Shown: in pieces, positions 9,195-19,485 of the stretch
Layout of the letters: every line of letters begins with the position of its first letter
How positions within the stretch are numbered: the first letter of the stretch is position 1
DNA from: Phellopilus nigrolimitatus
Lineage: Eukaryota; Basidiomycota; Agaricomycetes; Hymenochaetales; Hymenochaetaceae
Direction: 5' to 3'
NCBI GenBank assembly: GCA_021029095.1
Contig: JAJOHG010000369.1
Coordinates: forward strand, 1-25,246
Length of the DNA stretch: 25,246 nt
Made by a program: the position numbers and the translations under genes
Notes under the pieces: generated by a model
Database searches by the model: none
What the model was told of the DNA's origin: nothing
Seen by the model: only the letters and a program-made list of their open reading frames with translations

Positions 9195-9640
9195 GAACGT
9201 CTGTGTTGACTGAACAACTTGAAACAGATGGCCTTCCGCCCGAGAACGGCTGGGCGCAAAACGCGCGAGCTCAACGCCGAGGCCAGGACGCCCAGTCAGG
9301 ACGGGCGCTATACCGTGCCCTGCACTGGAGCCATGACGGCGTGCGAGCGCACTTTCCAGCACAAGTGACGATGGACAGCGATGCCGCCATCGCGGCTGCT
9401 GCTTGCGGCGCAGATGTGTCTTCGCCTGCGCCTCAAAGTGCTCGATGTTCGCGCTGAGGAACACTTCAGAGCGCGCTGGAGCTGTGCACGCACTGATCGA
9501 GGTAGGAGCGTGGCCGCATATGCGGATGTCTTGTCCCTGGTCGCGAACCTCCTCCCGCAAAACAACCCCCATGCGTTCACTCGCTCTGTTTCCCTCGTCC
9601 TTCCAACGCACAGCGTGCATGCTACGCAGCCAGAGTTTCT
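9195..9640 (-). repeat. Module P, copy 2 (reversed)
   Basis: This is the reverse complement of the repeat at 4331-4785 and 24341-24745. It contains the complements of the CAG-rich stretch, the CATATGCGGA/GTTCGCATACGCGG block and the GTTTCGCGGGCGG block. Read on the minus strand it gives VLTGRPGLGVELARFAPSRSRA, close to the peptide from copy 1. The minus-strand frame here is open for 178 codons (9084-9620) but extends into unrelated sequence at its end. Confidence 0.6.
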
Positions 9641-9689
9641 AGAACAGCAGGGCTTGGTAGGTGCTCCCCGCGTCGCCGCAAGGTTTGAT

Positions 9690-10143
9690 AGTGCAGGATA
9701 TGTTGTACTAAACGCTAGTTCCCCTATGGCAGCCTTTTTTCTTAACGTGATCCCCGTTATTCATCGTCCTCTTGAGAACCTGCGGCCAGCGACTTCGGCT
9801 CTGAGAAACTGAAATTGTTGCTGACAATCAATAGGGGGTTATTTACTCAGGTCGGTTTCCGCATGGGCATTTAAGAGAACAGAAAAAAATGGCCTTAAGA
9901 AATGCGCGTATTCACCATTGTATTTGCTGTAAACTCATTATCTGCAGAGGACGCGTATGCAGCGGGGGATGATGGAGGAAAATGATTGAGAACCGGAGCT
10001 GGGCTTGGAATTATATCGCATCCCGACATTTCATTATCTACTATACAGCATTTCCATCAACAAGCAAGCAACAAGCAGTACTGAGTGCTCTACAATTACG
10101 ATGTACTGAGATCAATGTGTCTACCGGAGGACAATATAAAGCT
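9690..10143 (-). repeat. 3'-flank module R of F-box copy C
   Basis: It runs from GTGCAGGATATGTTGTACTA to the stop of copy C and matches the flanks of A and E throughout. Close to the gene a small expansion (CAAGCAAGCAACAAGCAG, about 10060-10077) is unique to this copy. Confidence 0.8.
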
Positions 10144-11810
10144 TCAGTCAAAGTACTGGATGACGACAGAACCTTCCCCGGGAAGGGTCGAAAAGTAGAG
10201 CGCGCCGCTGTAGAATTCTAGTTTTGTTCTGTAAGCGTCCGGATTGTTGAGTGTGCGGTACGTCACTTCTCCCGTGCAGGAGACAGTAGCGAGCATACAC
10301 GCCTCTTCTTCGGGGTTCTCGACAGGGGGTTCATCACGGAAGTAAACTAATACCGAACCACCCTGCGAAGGCCGGCTCACGCAACTGATCGTGTGAGCTC
10401 GCGAGCCCAAGGTTACGTTTTTCGGAGCACTGGCATTTAAACCGGCTGTATCTGTAGCGGTCGTGAAGAGGACAAAGTCCAGCACAGGGAAGACTCGGAT
10501 AGTACCTTGTTCGTAGACGTGTGCCGACATAGTGATAGAGATGCCGTTTCGCTTTCGTTCCGCTTCGGGCTTCCAATGGAAGGTGCAGATGGACAGCGTT
10601 ACAAAAGTCCAGTGATGATCTAGGGCGCGCGGGTGGGGGCAGCTGACATAGGGAATGTCACGCTCCAGTGTCAGAATCTGCGTCAGGCCTGGCGCGGAGG
10701 CACTAGGTCGGATATTGCGTATGGACGAAAGCCGAATGGCGATGATTGACATGTCCTCGTGGAGACTGATCACGCCAATGAGATAGTCATTTACCAAATG
10801 TACGTCTTCAGGAAAACACTGTGCAGAAGAAAGGTATTAGAGCATTTCATCTCACGCGCTTTCACAAGATGTGGGTACACACCTCACGGATCACAACGGA
10901 GCGGTCTTCTCTCCAAAACGTCACGATAAGATGGGTTGCTGTGCAGACTGTCCATACGTCGCCACTTAACTTTGGGCGCCTTACTTGTTCGTTCATTCTA
11001 TTAAGGTGTTCCAGCTCGCGCTTGTAAAGCGGTACAGGAGTCTTTTCTCGGGGCATTTCTCGGGGCAAAATTTGGAATATCTCGAGAGTCCTGAACAACA
11101 ATAAAGTATCAGTATTGACATGGCAGATTTAAATGTTCCATCGATATCGTATTTCTTACCTTTCGAAGACATTCGAGTCAGTGGATTCACTCACCACAAG
11201 CACACGCACGTCGCCGTTCGCCTGCATGTCATAGGCGAAGCTGCACACTTTCATCGGTGGCATGTCCTCCGCTTCAGGCTGCCAACGGTAACTCCAGACA
11301 CACTCACCGCCCGACACGGTCCAGCACTGCAAGTCGCCCTCAGACCAGAGGACCAGGAGGAGCACACCGCCAGGGAGTAGCCTCATTTTCACAATGTTGC
11401 CAAGCGGTCTGCCAACTGTACCGTCCGAGTTCACAAATCCTACTCGTACTGTGGTTTCGCGTGTGGGTCGCATCGGGGCGGGGCCGGTGTAATTTAGAAC
11501 GCGCCGGTGCGCGCGCACGACTAGGGTGCGTAGTTGTTCCAAGGTGAGGTCATCAATGGAGACATGGGGTGGTAAATCGGGTGCACGGTCTTGTTCCAGC
11601 GCACGGAGGCGCTCTAGCCAGAAGAGTCTGTTTAAGACCACCTCGCGAAAAAACTTGCATGTCTGAAACAAGAATTAAAGAATTAGATTTACAGTCAGAT
11701 AGACATATTGGAAAACGCACGGCCTCGAGAGATAGAACTTCCTTAAAGCCAGTAAACGAGGCGATTTCGAACCAGATATCACTTGGAACTGCAGACGCGT
11801 CGAAAGACAT
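10144..11810 (-). CDS. F-box protein with beta-propeller-like C-terminus (copy C), 4 exons, 491 aa
   Basis: Exons on the minus strand are 11721-11810, 11160-11662, 10883-11090 and 10144-10818. Introns of 58, 69 and 64 bp begin GTGCGT, GTAAGA and GTGTGT and end CAG, and phases agree with the other copies. The F-box spans about residues 7-50 (S-D-I-W-F-E-I-A-S-F, SLEA, then TCKFFREVVLN). LLPGG and LQCWTVSGGECVW form a WD-like segment, and exon 4 ends SVVIQYFD. Compared with B and E, exon 2 is 15 bp longer and exon 3 carries an extra REMPREK-type stretch. An in-frame ATG also exists five codons upstream (11825), but 11810 matches the family. The role is inferred as SCF substrate receptor, target unknown. 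It is head-to-head with D and tail-to-tail with B, and the promoter is intact. Confidence 0.9.
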
Positions 11811-11852
11811 TGCTGACTGGGCCAATGGCCAATGTACATAGCAGGGCTTGCA

Positions 11853-11890
11853 TTTTTATATGCTTCATGTAATTTGCGCCAAGCTCGTAA
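11853..11890 (-). promoter_or_regulatory. Core promoter of F-box copy C
   Basis: On the minus strand GGTTACGAGCTTGGCGCAAATT (about 11869-11890) precedes a TATAAAAA box at 11853-11860, 50 bp from the ATG, the same spacing as in copy B. Confidence 0.6.
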
Positions 11891-11910
11891 CCAGTTACCA
11901 TGTGGCGGTT

Positions 11911-12467
11911 ACTCCATGGCGGATGGCTACGAACGTAAGTTGGCACTGGGCCAGAAGCAAAGTTGTTGGGATTCACAGTCATTGTACCACTGTGGTAGCT
12001 GGCAAATGGCTACGGGCCCAAGTTTGCATGGAGCAGGAAGCAATGTTGTCGAGGCATGCGACCATTGAGGTAGGCTCGCGATCAGTGAGAGTCGCGGCTT
12101 GCCTCGCTCGCGGCGGTGAGCGAACGCACTCCAAATCTGTGTAGACTTTCCCCGTCCTTGAACACAAGCGTCCTGCGACCACATTCCCCAATTTTCCTCC
12201 CTTGGTGTTCCTCAGTCCCCAGGCAGAGCCCTCCGGACTTGTCCTCGTACGCTTCCGAATCCGCCCTTGAGCTCGAGATGAACTAGACATTACTATGAGT
12301 ACCATGCCCAAGCTCGCTCTTCGTGCGCTTCTGCGCTTTCGGCTGACTCACGAACACTCCGCACTCTTCCTCGAACAGTGAGGGCGTATCAAGAGAGCTG
12401 GACATGCAACCGCGGCCCGTTTCTACTTCTGTCCGCGCCGTTTGCCTGCTTCTGGAGACTCTGGCAG
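11911..12467 (-). repeat. Upstream flank of copy C with an internal tandem duplication
   Basis: A segment of about 60 bp occurs twice, at 11921-11980 and 12005-12066 (ATGGCTACG ... AAGTT ... AGAAGCAAAGTTGTTGG, then AGGAAGCAATGTTGTCG). Copies A, B and E have it once; copy F has it twice. From 12170 to 12330 lie the shared distal blocks (GAACTAGACATTACTATGAG, CCATGCCCAAGCTCGCT). Confidence 0.55.
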
Positions 12468-12590
12468 CGCGTAGCAGGCTCGTGGGAAGTTGATGGGATC
12501 AGGGAACGGGACGAGTAGACGCATGGGAGTTATTTCGCGGGCGAAGGTTCACGACCAGGTACAGTTGACTTAGATCTCAAGCTGGATCCG
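12468..12590 (+). repeat. Module P fragment
   Basis: CGCGTAGCAGGC, GGGAACGGGACGAGTAGACGC and GTTATTTCGCGGGCG follow in the order seen at the left end of module P (24355-24440). The similarity fades near 12590. Confidence 0.55.
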
Positions 12591-13820
12591 GGTGGCTTCG
12601 CGGCAGCTGCGACGCGATGCCGCTCGAGGCCGAGTTCGGGAAGTTGCATCTTGCTCCGGGCTGAGATAACGATAGTTAGATGAAGAAGGCCAGACGCGCG
12701 CCCACCTGCACTTCTGAGGTGTGAGGAGGCTGTCTATAGAGTCTGGCGTAAGCGACAAAGGGCACAAGGTTGTTTTCAGATCTCCGAGGTGCGCGAAGCG
12801 AATGTCATCCCTTTCGACTTCGTAGTCTGACATGGGTCTATATTGGCTCGTCTCTGCGCTCCGCCGCCAAAAGTGCGTGGATGGTACCGGCGCCCTCTAC
12901 ATTATACTCGTCGCGTATTCATTCATACGTGTTCATCATCCTCGAGTGTCTCCGTAAGAGCCAGATTCACATCGATCTTGATGATCATGAGCTCTACTGC
13001 CTATCCCTTTGACACCACGCGCCGCGAGGTAGGCTGCCAAAGAAGGTTTCAGAAATGTCTAGAGGATGTGTATGTGGCGAGTTATGCTGAAACGATCGAG
13101 ATGATGGAACGTGTATGATGTAGGCCGATAATTCTGGGTACTATCGAGTTCATTATGCGAGCGCGCGAGGAGTTCTGGAAGACCGGATATGTATGTGTCA
13201 TCCGGCAGTGTATTTTAGTTAGCATGGAAAATACTTACGCGAGCGTGCCGAGCGGTGCTTGTCTACCCTCGCTGAGCTCGATGTCAACGAAAAAGGCATG
13301 TAAAGCTGCTGCACCGGCGATTTTTCCATCATCGACCGTGCTCGGCGTTGGATTTGTGCAAGAGACTAAGGCTGCGCAGGGGGCGCGAGGGACGAAGATG
13401 GGGTCAAGTGCGGATGCAAAGCGAGGCCGTTCGCTCGCCTCTTTCGTCTCATACGTCGCATATTCGCCATTTATCACTTAGCTCCATACTTTGTACGTGT
13501 CCTTACTGCATCCCATGTGAGATGGGGACCCAGTTTTTTAGGCTCCAAGCGTGGCGAAAGGATGCATTGCCTCAGACGACAAGGATCCAGTTAGGACAGC
13601 ACGTGACACTTGCCAGCTCAGCGACGCGTCACGCCTTCGTCACATGTTCTTGTTCGCACAGCCAAGATCGTACTTTCTCGCGTGCTTGAAAGTTGACACG
13701 ATCCAACACCGGGCTCGCTGGGTTTTCCAAGTGCGCCGCAGCCACTGCACTGACTACGAGCATACCTCAAGGCGTGCAAACTTAAGCTGGCAACCATACA
13801 CCAGGGACTCATAATTGCTG
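12591..13820. other. Largely unique stretch between copies C and D
   Basis: None of the repeated modules was recognised here. The minus strand at 12570-12833 has an 87-codon frame starting MSDYEVERDD, and a minus-strand exon candidate lies at 13239-13477. The plus-strand frames at 12770-13118, 13155-13481 and 13348-13814 overlap each other and show no consistent gene model. Confidence 0.4.
13239..13477 (-). CDS. Possible exon of an unrecognised small protein
   Basis: The minus strand opens with ATG at 13477 (MINGEYATYETKEAS) and stays open for 80 codons. Near the end of the frame stands a perfect donor consensus, GTAAGTAT, at 13231-13238. A branch-like CTAAC and the acceptor-like CTTCCAG follow about 70 bp on. 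Splicing there would reach a stop within seven codons, giving a protein of about 86 residues. I do not recognise it and see no signal peptide or domain. The overlapping plus-strand frame looks less protein-like. The evidence is only the frame plus the donor, so this is a weak call. Confidence 0.25.
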
Positions 13821-13968
13821 TTACGAGCTTTGCGCAAACTATGTGCAACGTACAAAAATGCGAGCCGTGCCATGCATACTGGCCATTCACTGTAGCACCA
13901 AGTTACGAGCCTTGCTCAAGTTGTATGCAGCATGAAAAATGTGAGCCGTGTTATGCATGTTAGCTATT
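13821..13968 (+). promoter_or_regulatory. Tandemly duplicated, TATA-less promoter region of copy D
   Basis: The core-promoter block occurs twice, starting TTACGAGCTTTGCGCAAACT at 13821 and TTACGAGCCTTGCTCAAGTT at 13903, 82 bp apart. Where intact copies have CATATAAAAATG, the first unit has CGTACAAAAATG (13849-13860) and the second GCATGAAAAATG (13930-13941). Confidence 0.55.
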
Positions 13969-13990
13969 GAACTCTTGAACTCTTGAACTC
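13967..13990. repeat. 8-bp tandem repeat, three units
   Basis: TTGAACTC is repeated three times without interruption, ending 7 bp before the ancestral ATG of copy D at 13998. No other copy has it. Confidence 0.9.
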
Positions 13991-13997
13991 TTCGGAA

Positions 13998-15701
13998 ATG
14001 CCCTTCGACGTCTCTGCGGTCCCAGGCGTGGTTCGAAATCGCATCGTTCTCAGACTTCAAAGAGATATTGTCTCTCGAGGCTGTATGTGTCCCCGATCCA
14101 GTTGCCTGACTGAATGGCACTTAAAATCTAAATATTATTCCAGACATGCAAATTTCTTTGCGAGGTTGTCTCTAATAGACTCTTATGGCTAAAATGCCTC
14201 CATGCGCTGGATCAAGACCATGCACCCGACCTACCCCGCCATGTCTCCATCAGTGACCTCACCTGGCAAGAACTGCGCACCATAGTCGTGCGTTCTCAGC
14301 GGTGCCGTTTCAACTGCACCGGCCCCAATCTACTGCAAGCCAAACGAGAGACTACAATACACATTGGATCCGTGAACTCGGACGGTACACTTGGCGGACC
14401 GCTTGGTTACATCAGGGACATGGGGCTACTTCCTGGTGGTAAGCTCCTCCTTGTCCTTTGGTCTGAGAGCTACTTGCAGTGCTGGACCGAGCCGAGCGGC
14501 GAGTGTCTCTGGACTTACCGTCCGCATGCGTCGTCTGAAGCTCAGGGCATACAACCACTGAACGTGTGTAGCTTCGCCTATGACATGCAGGCGGACGACG
14601 ACGTGCGAATGCTCGTGGTAGGCGAACCTGTTGACAGGCATGCCGGTCGAAGGTAAGACATACGATGTCAGCGAATCATTTAAACTACCATGTCGTACTG
14701 ATACTTTACTGCTGTTCAGGACTCTCGAGATACTCCAATTCTCGCTCCGAGAAAAGAATCTTGTACCGCTTTACAAGTGCAAGCTGGAAGAACTTGATAA
14801 AACATACGGACCAGTGAGATTTGCAGAGATAAGTGGCGTTGTATCGGCAGCCTACACGGAAGACCATCTTGTGCCAACATTTTGGAAGGAAGACCGCTCT
14901 GTTGTGCTCCTCCATGTGTGTATCTACTTCTTATGCATGGGCGTGGGCTGAAATGGACTGACGCTTTTCTGTGCAGAGTGTCTTCAAAAGCGTAGACTTG
15001 GTAGACGACTATCTCATCGGGGTACTCGATGTCCGAGGGAGCATGTCAATCATTGCCATTCTCATTTCGTCCGTATGCAACATCCAGTTTAGTGCCTCCG
15101 CATCACAAACGACACAGATTCTGATACTCGGCCATGACATTCCTTATGCTAGCTGCCTCTTCCCGCCTCGCCCACACTTGCGCTGGCTGAAGGCCGGACT
15201 GTCCTTCTGCACCTTCCACTGGAAGTCAGACGCGGAACGAAAACGAAGTGGCACCATGATCACTGTGTTGCTGGACGTATTGAACGAAGAACTCCATCGC
15301 AACTACTCGGTGCTGGACTATTTATGCTTGGAGACCGCCACAGACACAACCAACACGCCCGAGTCCGGGGTTCTTCTTCCAAACAGCGACATTCCACACC
15401 TCACGCACCTCAGGTATCCGGGGTCTGTGGCCCTGGACCCGCTTCCCAGCATAAGCTCATACAGCCAAGTGAGCGCGCCCTCACAGACCGGCCTGATGGT
15501 GATCATGCCCCACTGCGGTGCCCGCTTCCGCGACCCCGCAAAAAATGTGTGTATGCTTGCTGCCATCTCATGTGCGAACGAAGTGGCGCTCTGTACATTC
15601 GAAATGCCGCGTGCAGTCAGCGTGAATGTGGAGTTCTACAGTGGAGCGTTGTGCTTCGCGACGGTGGAACCGAAATCGTTGTCATCCAGTATCTAGATTG
15701 A
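13998..15701 (+). pseudogene. F-box family copy D, frameshifted
   Basis: Exon-like segments are 13998-14082, 14144-14652, 14720-14915 and 14977-15696; introns of 61, 67 and 61 bp keep proper splice signals. Exon 1 is 85 bp where all other copies have 90. Five bases are missing just before W-F-E-I-A, so the ATG at 13998 is out of frame with the rest of the F-box, and no in-frame ATG exists back to the stop at 13984. Exon 2 (TCKFLCEVV, LLPGG, LQCWTEPSGECLW) and exon 3 are open. Exon 4 uses an acceptor that adds S in place of the usual C (SVFKSVDLVDD). At the 3' end a 1-bp loss shifts the family ending VVIQYLD (visible in the next frame up to TGA 15699-15701) to SLSSSI with stop at 15694-15696. 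A protein lacking the F-box could still be made from an internal start, but the gene as inherited is broken. Confidence 0.8.
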
Positions 15702-16084
15702 GGCTTTGCATTTTGACTGAATTCATGTTCGGTATGCGCTCGTAGAGTACTGCTTGTCGATGAAAACACTGTACGGAAAACCCTAATCCTCCGGGTACGA
15801 TTAACTTTCGAGCTCAGCTCCTGCTCTCAAATTTATTTCTTGGTAGCGTGCGCATGCCTGCTTCAAAGCCAAACCATGGCCATTGCATGCTCTCCGCAGC
15901 CAATTATTTACAGCAAATGTAATGGTAAGTATTTACGTTTCTTACAGCATTTTCTTCTATCCTCTTACATACTCATGCGGGAACGGTCTGAGTCAATCCA
16001 TCCCTACTTATGGTTAGCGGCAATTTCCGTTCCTTTTCCCTGGCCGCAAGTTTTCAAAAACACTAATTTAACGCTTCACTCTCT
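15702..16084 (+). repeat. 3'-flank module R of copy D
   Basis: Shared blocks are GTAGAGTACTGCTTGTCGATG (15744), TTTACAGCAAATGTAATGGTAA, CTCTTACATACTCATGCGGG and GGCCGCAAGTTTTCAAAA. It is more divergent and shorter than the flank of copy B. A 156-codon frame (15840-16310) runs through this module and into module Q, and I do not regard it as a gene. Confidence 0.65.
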
Positions 16085-16420
16085 GGAAACCGCCGCCACG
16101 CTTCGGATCCGAGTCGCGTTCAATGGTTCTTACTATGAGTCATACTATGAGCTGCATCGTGACGCGCTTGCGATCAACGAGCTTTTTTCTTTTCAGTGTA
16201 TCTCAGGGGGCTCGCAATTAGAGACGTCGTCCGAGAAAGCAAAGAAAGCTGGTTATCTTCGGCCTCTCCGTTGTCTTCCACCATACTCACCGCCCGCCCG
16301 ATCTCGTTGAGCCGTATTGTGATGAGGAACACTGTCAGACTCTCCTCGAGGGGCCTCTACCGCGCTTGAGTGTATCCTGTCGCGCTTCCAGCGCCCCGGA
16401 CCAGTTCGGACTTGAAATCC
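16085..16420 (+). pseudogene. Module Q, second copy
   Basis: This is the counterpart of 8059-8402 in the opposite orientation. CTTCGGATCCGAG, AATGGTTCTTACT, a pyrimidine tract ending TTTTCAG, then TGTATCTCAGGGGGCTC and GAACACTGTCAGACTCTC follow in the same order. The donor seen in the other copy (GTGAGT) is here disrupted by a CTATGAG repeat. The conserved peptide GLAIRDVVRE is in a frame shifted relative to the exon start. It is a relic of unknown origin. Confidence 0.4.
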
Positions 16421-16454
16421 CAGCCGATCGCCTGCACGACTAGGGGAACACGGT

Positions 16455-16599
16455 CGCGAACCTCCGCCCGCGAAACAACCTCCACAGGTTCACTCGTTCC
16501 GTTTCCCTCGTCCTTCCAACGTCCTGCGCTCTACTGCGCGACCAAAGTTTCTCGAAGCAGGCAAGCTAACTCGGAGCTCCCCGTGTCGCCGTAACGCTC
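16455..16599 (-). repeat. Module P fragment (reversed)
   Basis: CGCGAACCTCCGCCCGCGAAAC, TTCACTCGTTCCGTTTCCCT and GTCCTTCCAACG match 9540-9610, the left end of module P in reverse. It connects to module R of copy E exactly as in the flank of copy C. Confidence 0.6.
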
Positions 16600-17059
16600 C
16601 ATAGCGTAGGATATGTTGTACTAAACACTGGATCTCTTCGTTCCCATATGGTAGCTTATCGTTTCTCAATTGCGATCCCAGTTAATCATCGTGCTCTTGA
16701 GAACCTGCGGCTATGAGAAAGTGAAATAGCTGCTGACAATCAGTGGGGGGTAATTTACTCAGGTCGGTTTCTGCGTGAGCATGTAAGAGAACAGAAGAAA
16801 AGGGCGGAAGAAAATGCGAGCATTTACCATTATATTTGCTGTAAACTCGTTATCTATAGAGGACATGCATGTAGTGGGGAACGACTGGCTTCAAAGCTGA
16901 CGCGCGCCACCAAGGAAGATGATTGAGAGCCGGAGCTGGGCTCGAAATTCTATTACGCCTCGACATTTCATTTATTTACTATACAACATTTCCATCAACA
17001 AGCAGTACTGAGTGCTCTGCGATTATGATATGCTGTCTTCCGGAAAACAATGCGAAGCT
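16600..17059 (-). repeat. 3'-flank module R of F-box copy E
   Basis: Runs from GCGTAGGATATGTTGTACTA to the stop of copy E, co-linear with the flanks of A and C. On the minus strand AATAAA lies at 16971-16976, 84 bp past the stop, a plausible polyadenylation signal. Confidence 0.8.
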
Positions 17060-18715
17060 TCAGTCAAAGTACTGGATGACGATGGTTTTAGAATCCTCCA
17101 TCACAAAGCAGAGCGCGCCGCTGTAGAACTCCACTTTTGCACTGCGAGCGTGCGGCATGTCGAGTGTGCGGCGTACCACTTCTCCCCCGCAAGAGACAGC
17201 GAACATCCACTCCTTCTTTGGGCGGACTCCCCATTCGGAACCACTGAAGAACTTGATCACCATCGAGCCAGCCTGAGAAGGCCGGCTCACGCTACTGAAC
17301 AAGCTAGGGTGCTGATACACAATTATAGTCCCCGGACGCTCAAGGTGCATGATGGATGGAAGGTGGTCATTTGCCCCGAACTCGGACTTACCGGCTGTAT
17401 CTGTAGGTATATCCAAGAGGAAAGAATCCACGGTAGGGCAAGCTCCAGAGTCGTTACTGATGTCCGCCGACATGGTGATATTGATGCCTTTTCGTTTCCG
17501 TTCCGCTTCGGACTTCCAATGGAAGGTGCAGATGGACAACTTTACAGGACCGTGGCCATGACCCGGTGTATGCGGGATGAGGCAGCTGGAATAAGGAATG
17601 TCACGCCCTAGTGTCAGAGCCTGCACCATGCACGAGCCAGAGGCACTAGGCCAGAAGTTGCGTAAGGACGAAAGGGAAATGGCAATGATTGACTCGTTTG
17701 GATAGTCTAACACGCCAATGATAAAGCCATCCACCAATTGTACGTCTACGAGTTGACACTGCAGAAAGCAAAGTATCAGTCCATTTCAACTCTCGCCTTT
17801 CATGAGATGTGGTTACACACGTCAAAAATGACGACGGAGCGTTTTTCTTTCCAAAATGTCACGAGAAGCTTTCCCAATATGGAGACTGCCAATACGTCGC
17901 CACTCAACCTTGCAACCTCCACTGATCTCATCACGGGATCAGCTTCTGTCTGGTACGTGTAAAGCGGTTCTTCAGACGTTCCTCGGGGCGAGACTTGGAA
18001 TATCTCGAGAGTTCTGATCAGCAGTAAATCATCAGTATGGCACAGCAGTTTAGGTGTTCAGTTAATACCGTATGTCTTACCTTTCGCCGGTATACCAGCC
18101 AGGAGGTTCGCTCACCACGAGCACGCGCACATCGTCATCCGCCTGCATTTCATAAGCGAATCCCGCCCCTTGCACGACGCAAGAGTCAGGTGGACGGTAA
18201 GTCCAGATACACTTGCCGGCCGGCACGGTCCAGCACTGCAAGTATCCCGAAACCCAGAGGACTAGGAGGAGCGAGCCGCCAGGGAGCAGCTCCATATCGT
18301 GAACACGGTCATGTTTTCCTCCAGGTTCGTCGTCCGAGTTCTCGGATCCGACGCATATTGTAGTTTCGCGTGTGTGTCGCACGGCGGGGCCGGTGCAATT
18401 GAGAAGGCGCCGGTGCGCGCGCACGACTAGGGTGCGTAGTTGTTCCAAGGTGAGGTCACTGATAGAGACATGGTGGGGTAAATCGGGTGCATGGTCTTGT
18501 TCCAGCGCACGGAGGCGTTCTAGCCAGAAGAATTTGTTTAAGACTACCTTACGAAGAGACTTGCATGTCTGAAACAAGAATTAGAGAGAGATCTACAGTC
18601 AGACAAGCATATTGGGAACACGCACAGCCTCGAGAGCTAGGAGTGCCTTGAACTCCGAGAACATGGCGATTTTGAACCAGATTTCATTTTGAACTGCAGA
18701 GGAGTCGAGAGGCAT
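17060..18715 (-). CDS. F-box protein with beta-propeller-like C-terminus (copy E), 4 exons, 489 aa
   Basis: Exons on the minus strand are 18626-18715, 18081-18568, 17821-18013 and 17060-17758. Introns are 57, 67 and 62 bp, with GTGCGT, GTAAGA and GTGTGT donors and CAG acceptors, and all phases fit. Exon 1 reads MPLDSS ... E-I-W-F-K-I-A-M-F; with TCKSLRKVVLNKFFWLERL from exon 2 it forms the F-box (residues about 7-50). LLPGG and LQCWTVPAGKCIW follow, then RTLEIFQ at the start of exon 3, and the protein ends TIVIQYFD. It is closest to pseudogenes A and G in exon 3. It is predicted to recruit a substrate to an SCF ubiquitin ligase. It is tail-to-tail with D, and its upstream side faces the ghost locus at 19486. 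The antisense strand of exon 4 is open for 199 codons but that is a shadow. Confidence 0.9.
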
Positions 18716-18750
18716 CTCTGAATGGACCATTGTACACGGCAGGACTTGCA

Positions 18751-18788
18751 TTTTTATATGCTTCATGCAGTTTGCGCCAGGCTCGTAA
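18751..18788 (-). promoter_or_regulatory. Core promoter of F-box copy E
   Basis: On the minus strand GTTACGAGCCTGGCGCAAACTG lies at about 18767-18788 and TATAAAAA at 18751-18758, 43 bp before the ATG. Confidence 0.6.
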
Positions 18789-19485
18789 CCAGCAACGATG
18801 TGGCGGTTCCTCCGCGGTGGATGGCTGCGGGCCTAAGTTCGCGCGGGGCTGGAAGCAAAGCTGTCGGGACTCGCGATCATTGCGGTAGGTTCGCGACCAG
18901 TGTGGCGGCTGGTAGGCGCACTCGAAATTCTGGTGGACAAAACCATATTCCTCAACTTACCTCCCTTGGCGTTCCGTCCGCTTCTCCTTTCCTCAGTCTC
19001 CATGAGGTGCCTTCGGGACTAGTCCTCGTACGCTGCTGAATCCGAGCTCAAGCACGAGTGAACTAGACGTTACTATGAGTACCACGCCCAAGCTCCCTCC
19101 TCGCGCGTCTGTACTCTTCAGTGGTGTACAACCATGCATTCTATGTCTCATCCTCAAGACAACCGAACTCCGGCGAATTTCGACGGCTTGCTTCGTGAGA
19201 AGCTAGACAGCGCTATTGTGCAATTCCGAGTTGACTAACTCATCCCCGAGCGGGTGAGAGCTTGCGCACGCGCTGGTGAAGGAGTGCGACTCGGCACATT
19301 TATAGAGTTCATCATATAGACCCAGTTGACAGTCATTGTAACTTCAGATTCAGAACGGACTGTGCTTTTCACACTTCAGGTGTATTGGATAGCACAAGGA
19401 CAGCGGAGTGATTTTTTCACCGAGCGTGGGACCATGCACGTGATCATGCACGTGACATTTGCCGCTGCAAGACGCAGCACTTTCG
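18789..19485. repeat. Upstream flank of copy E, partly rearranged
   Basis: 18789-19120 matches the upstream flanks of A, B and C. 19165-19280 matches 5030-5140. From 19304 to 19465 the sequence is the reverse complement of 4845-4990 and carries the same pair of CACGTG hexamers (19437-19442 and 19449-19454). The order therefore differs from the A/B interval. No gene is seen. Confidence 0.55.

Noticed and set aside
9084..9620. 178-codon minus-strand frame over module P
   Set aside because: Only the middle resembles another module P copy; the ends run into unrelated DNA and copy 3 of the module has no equivalent long frame. Reported as part of the repeat instead.
15840..16310. 156-codon plus-strand frame
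   Set aside because: It spans two different repeat modules (R and Q) and is not conserved in the paralogous positions.
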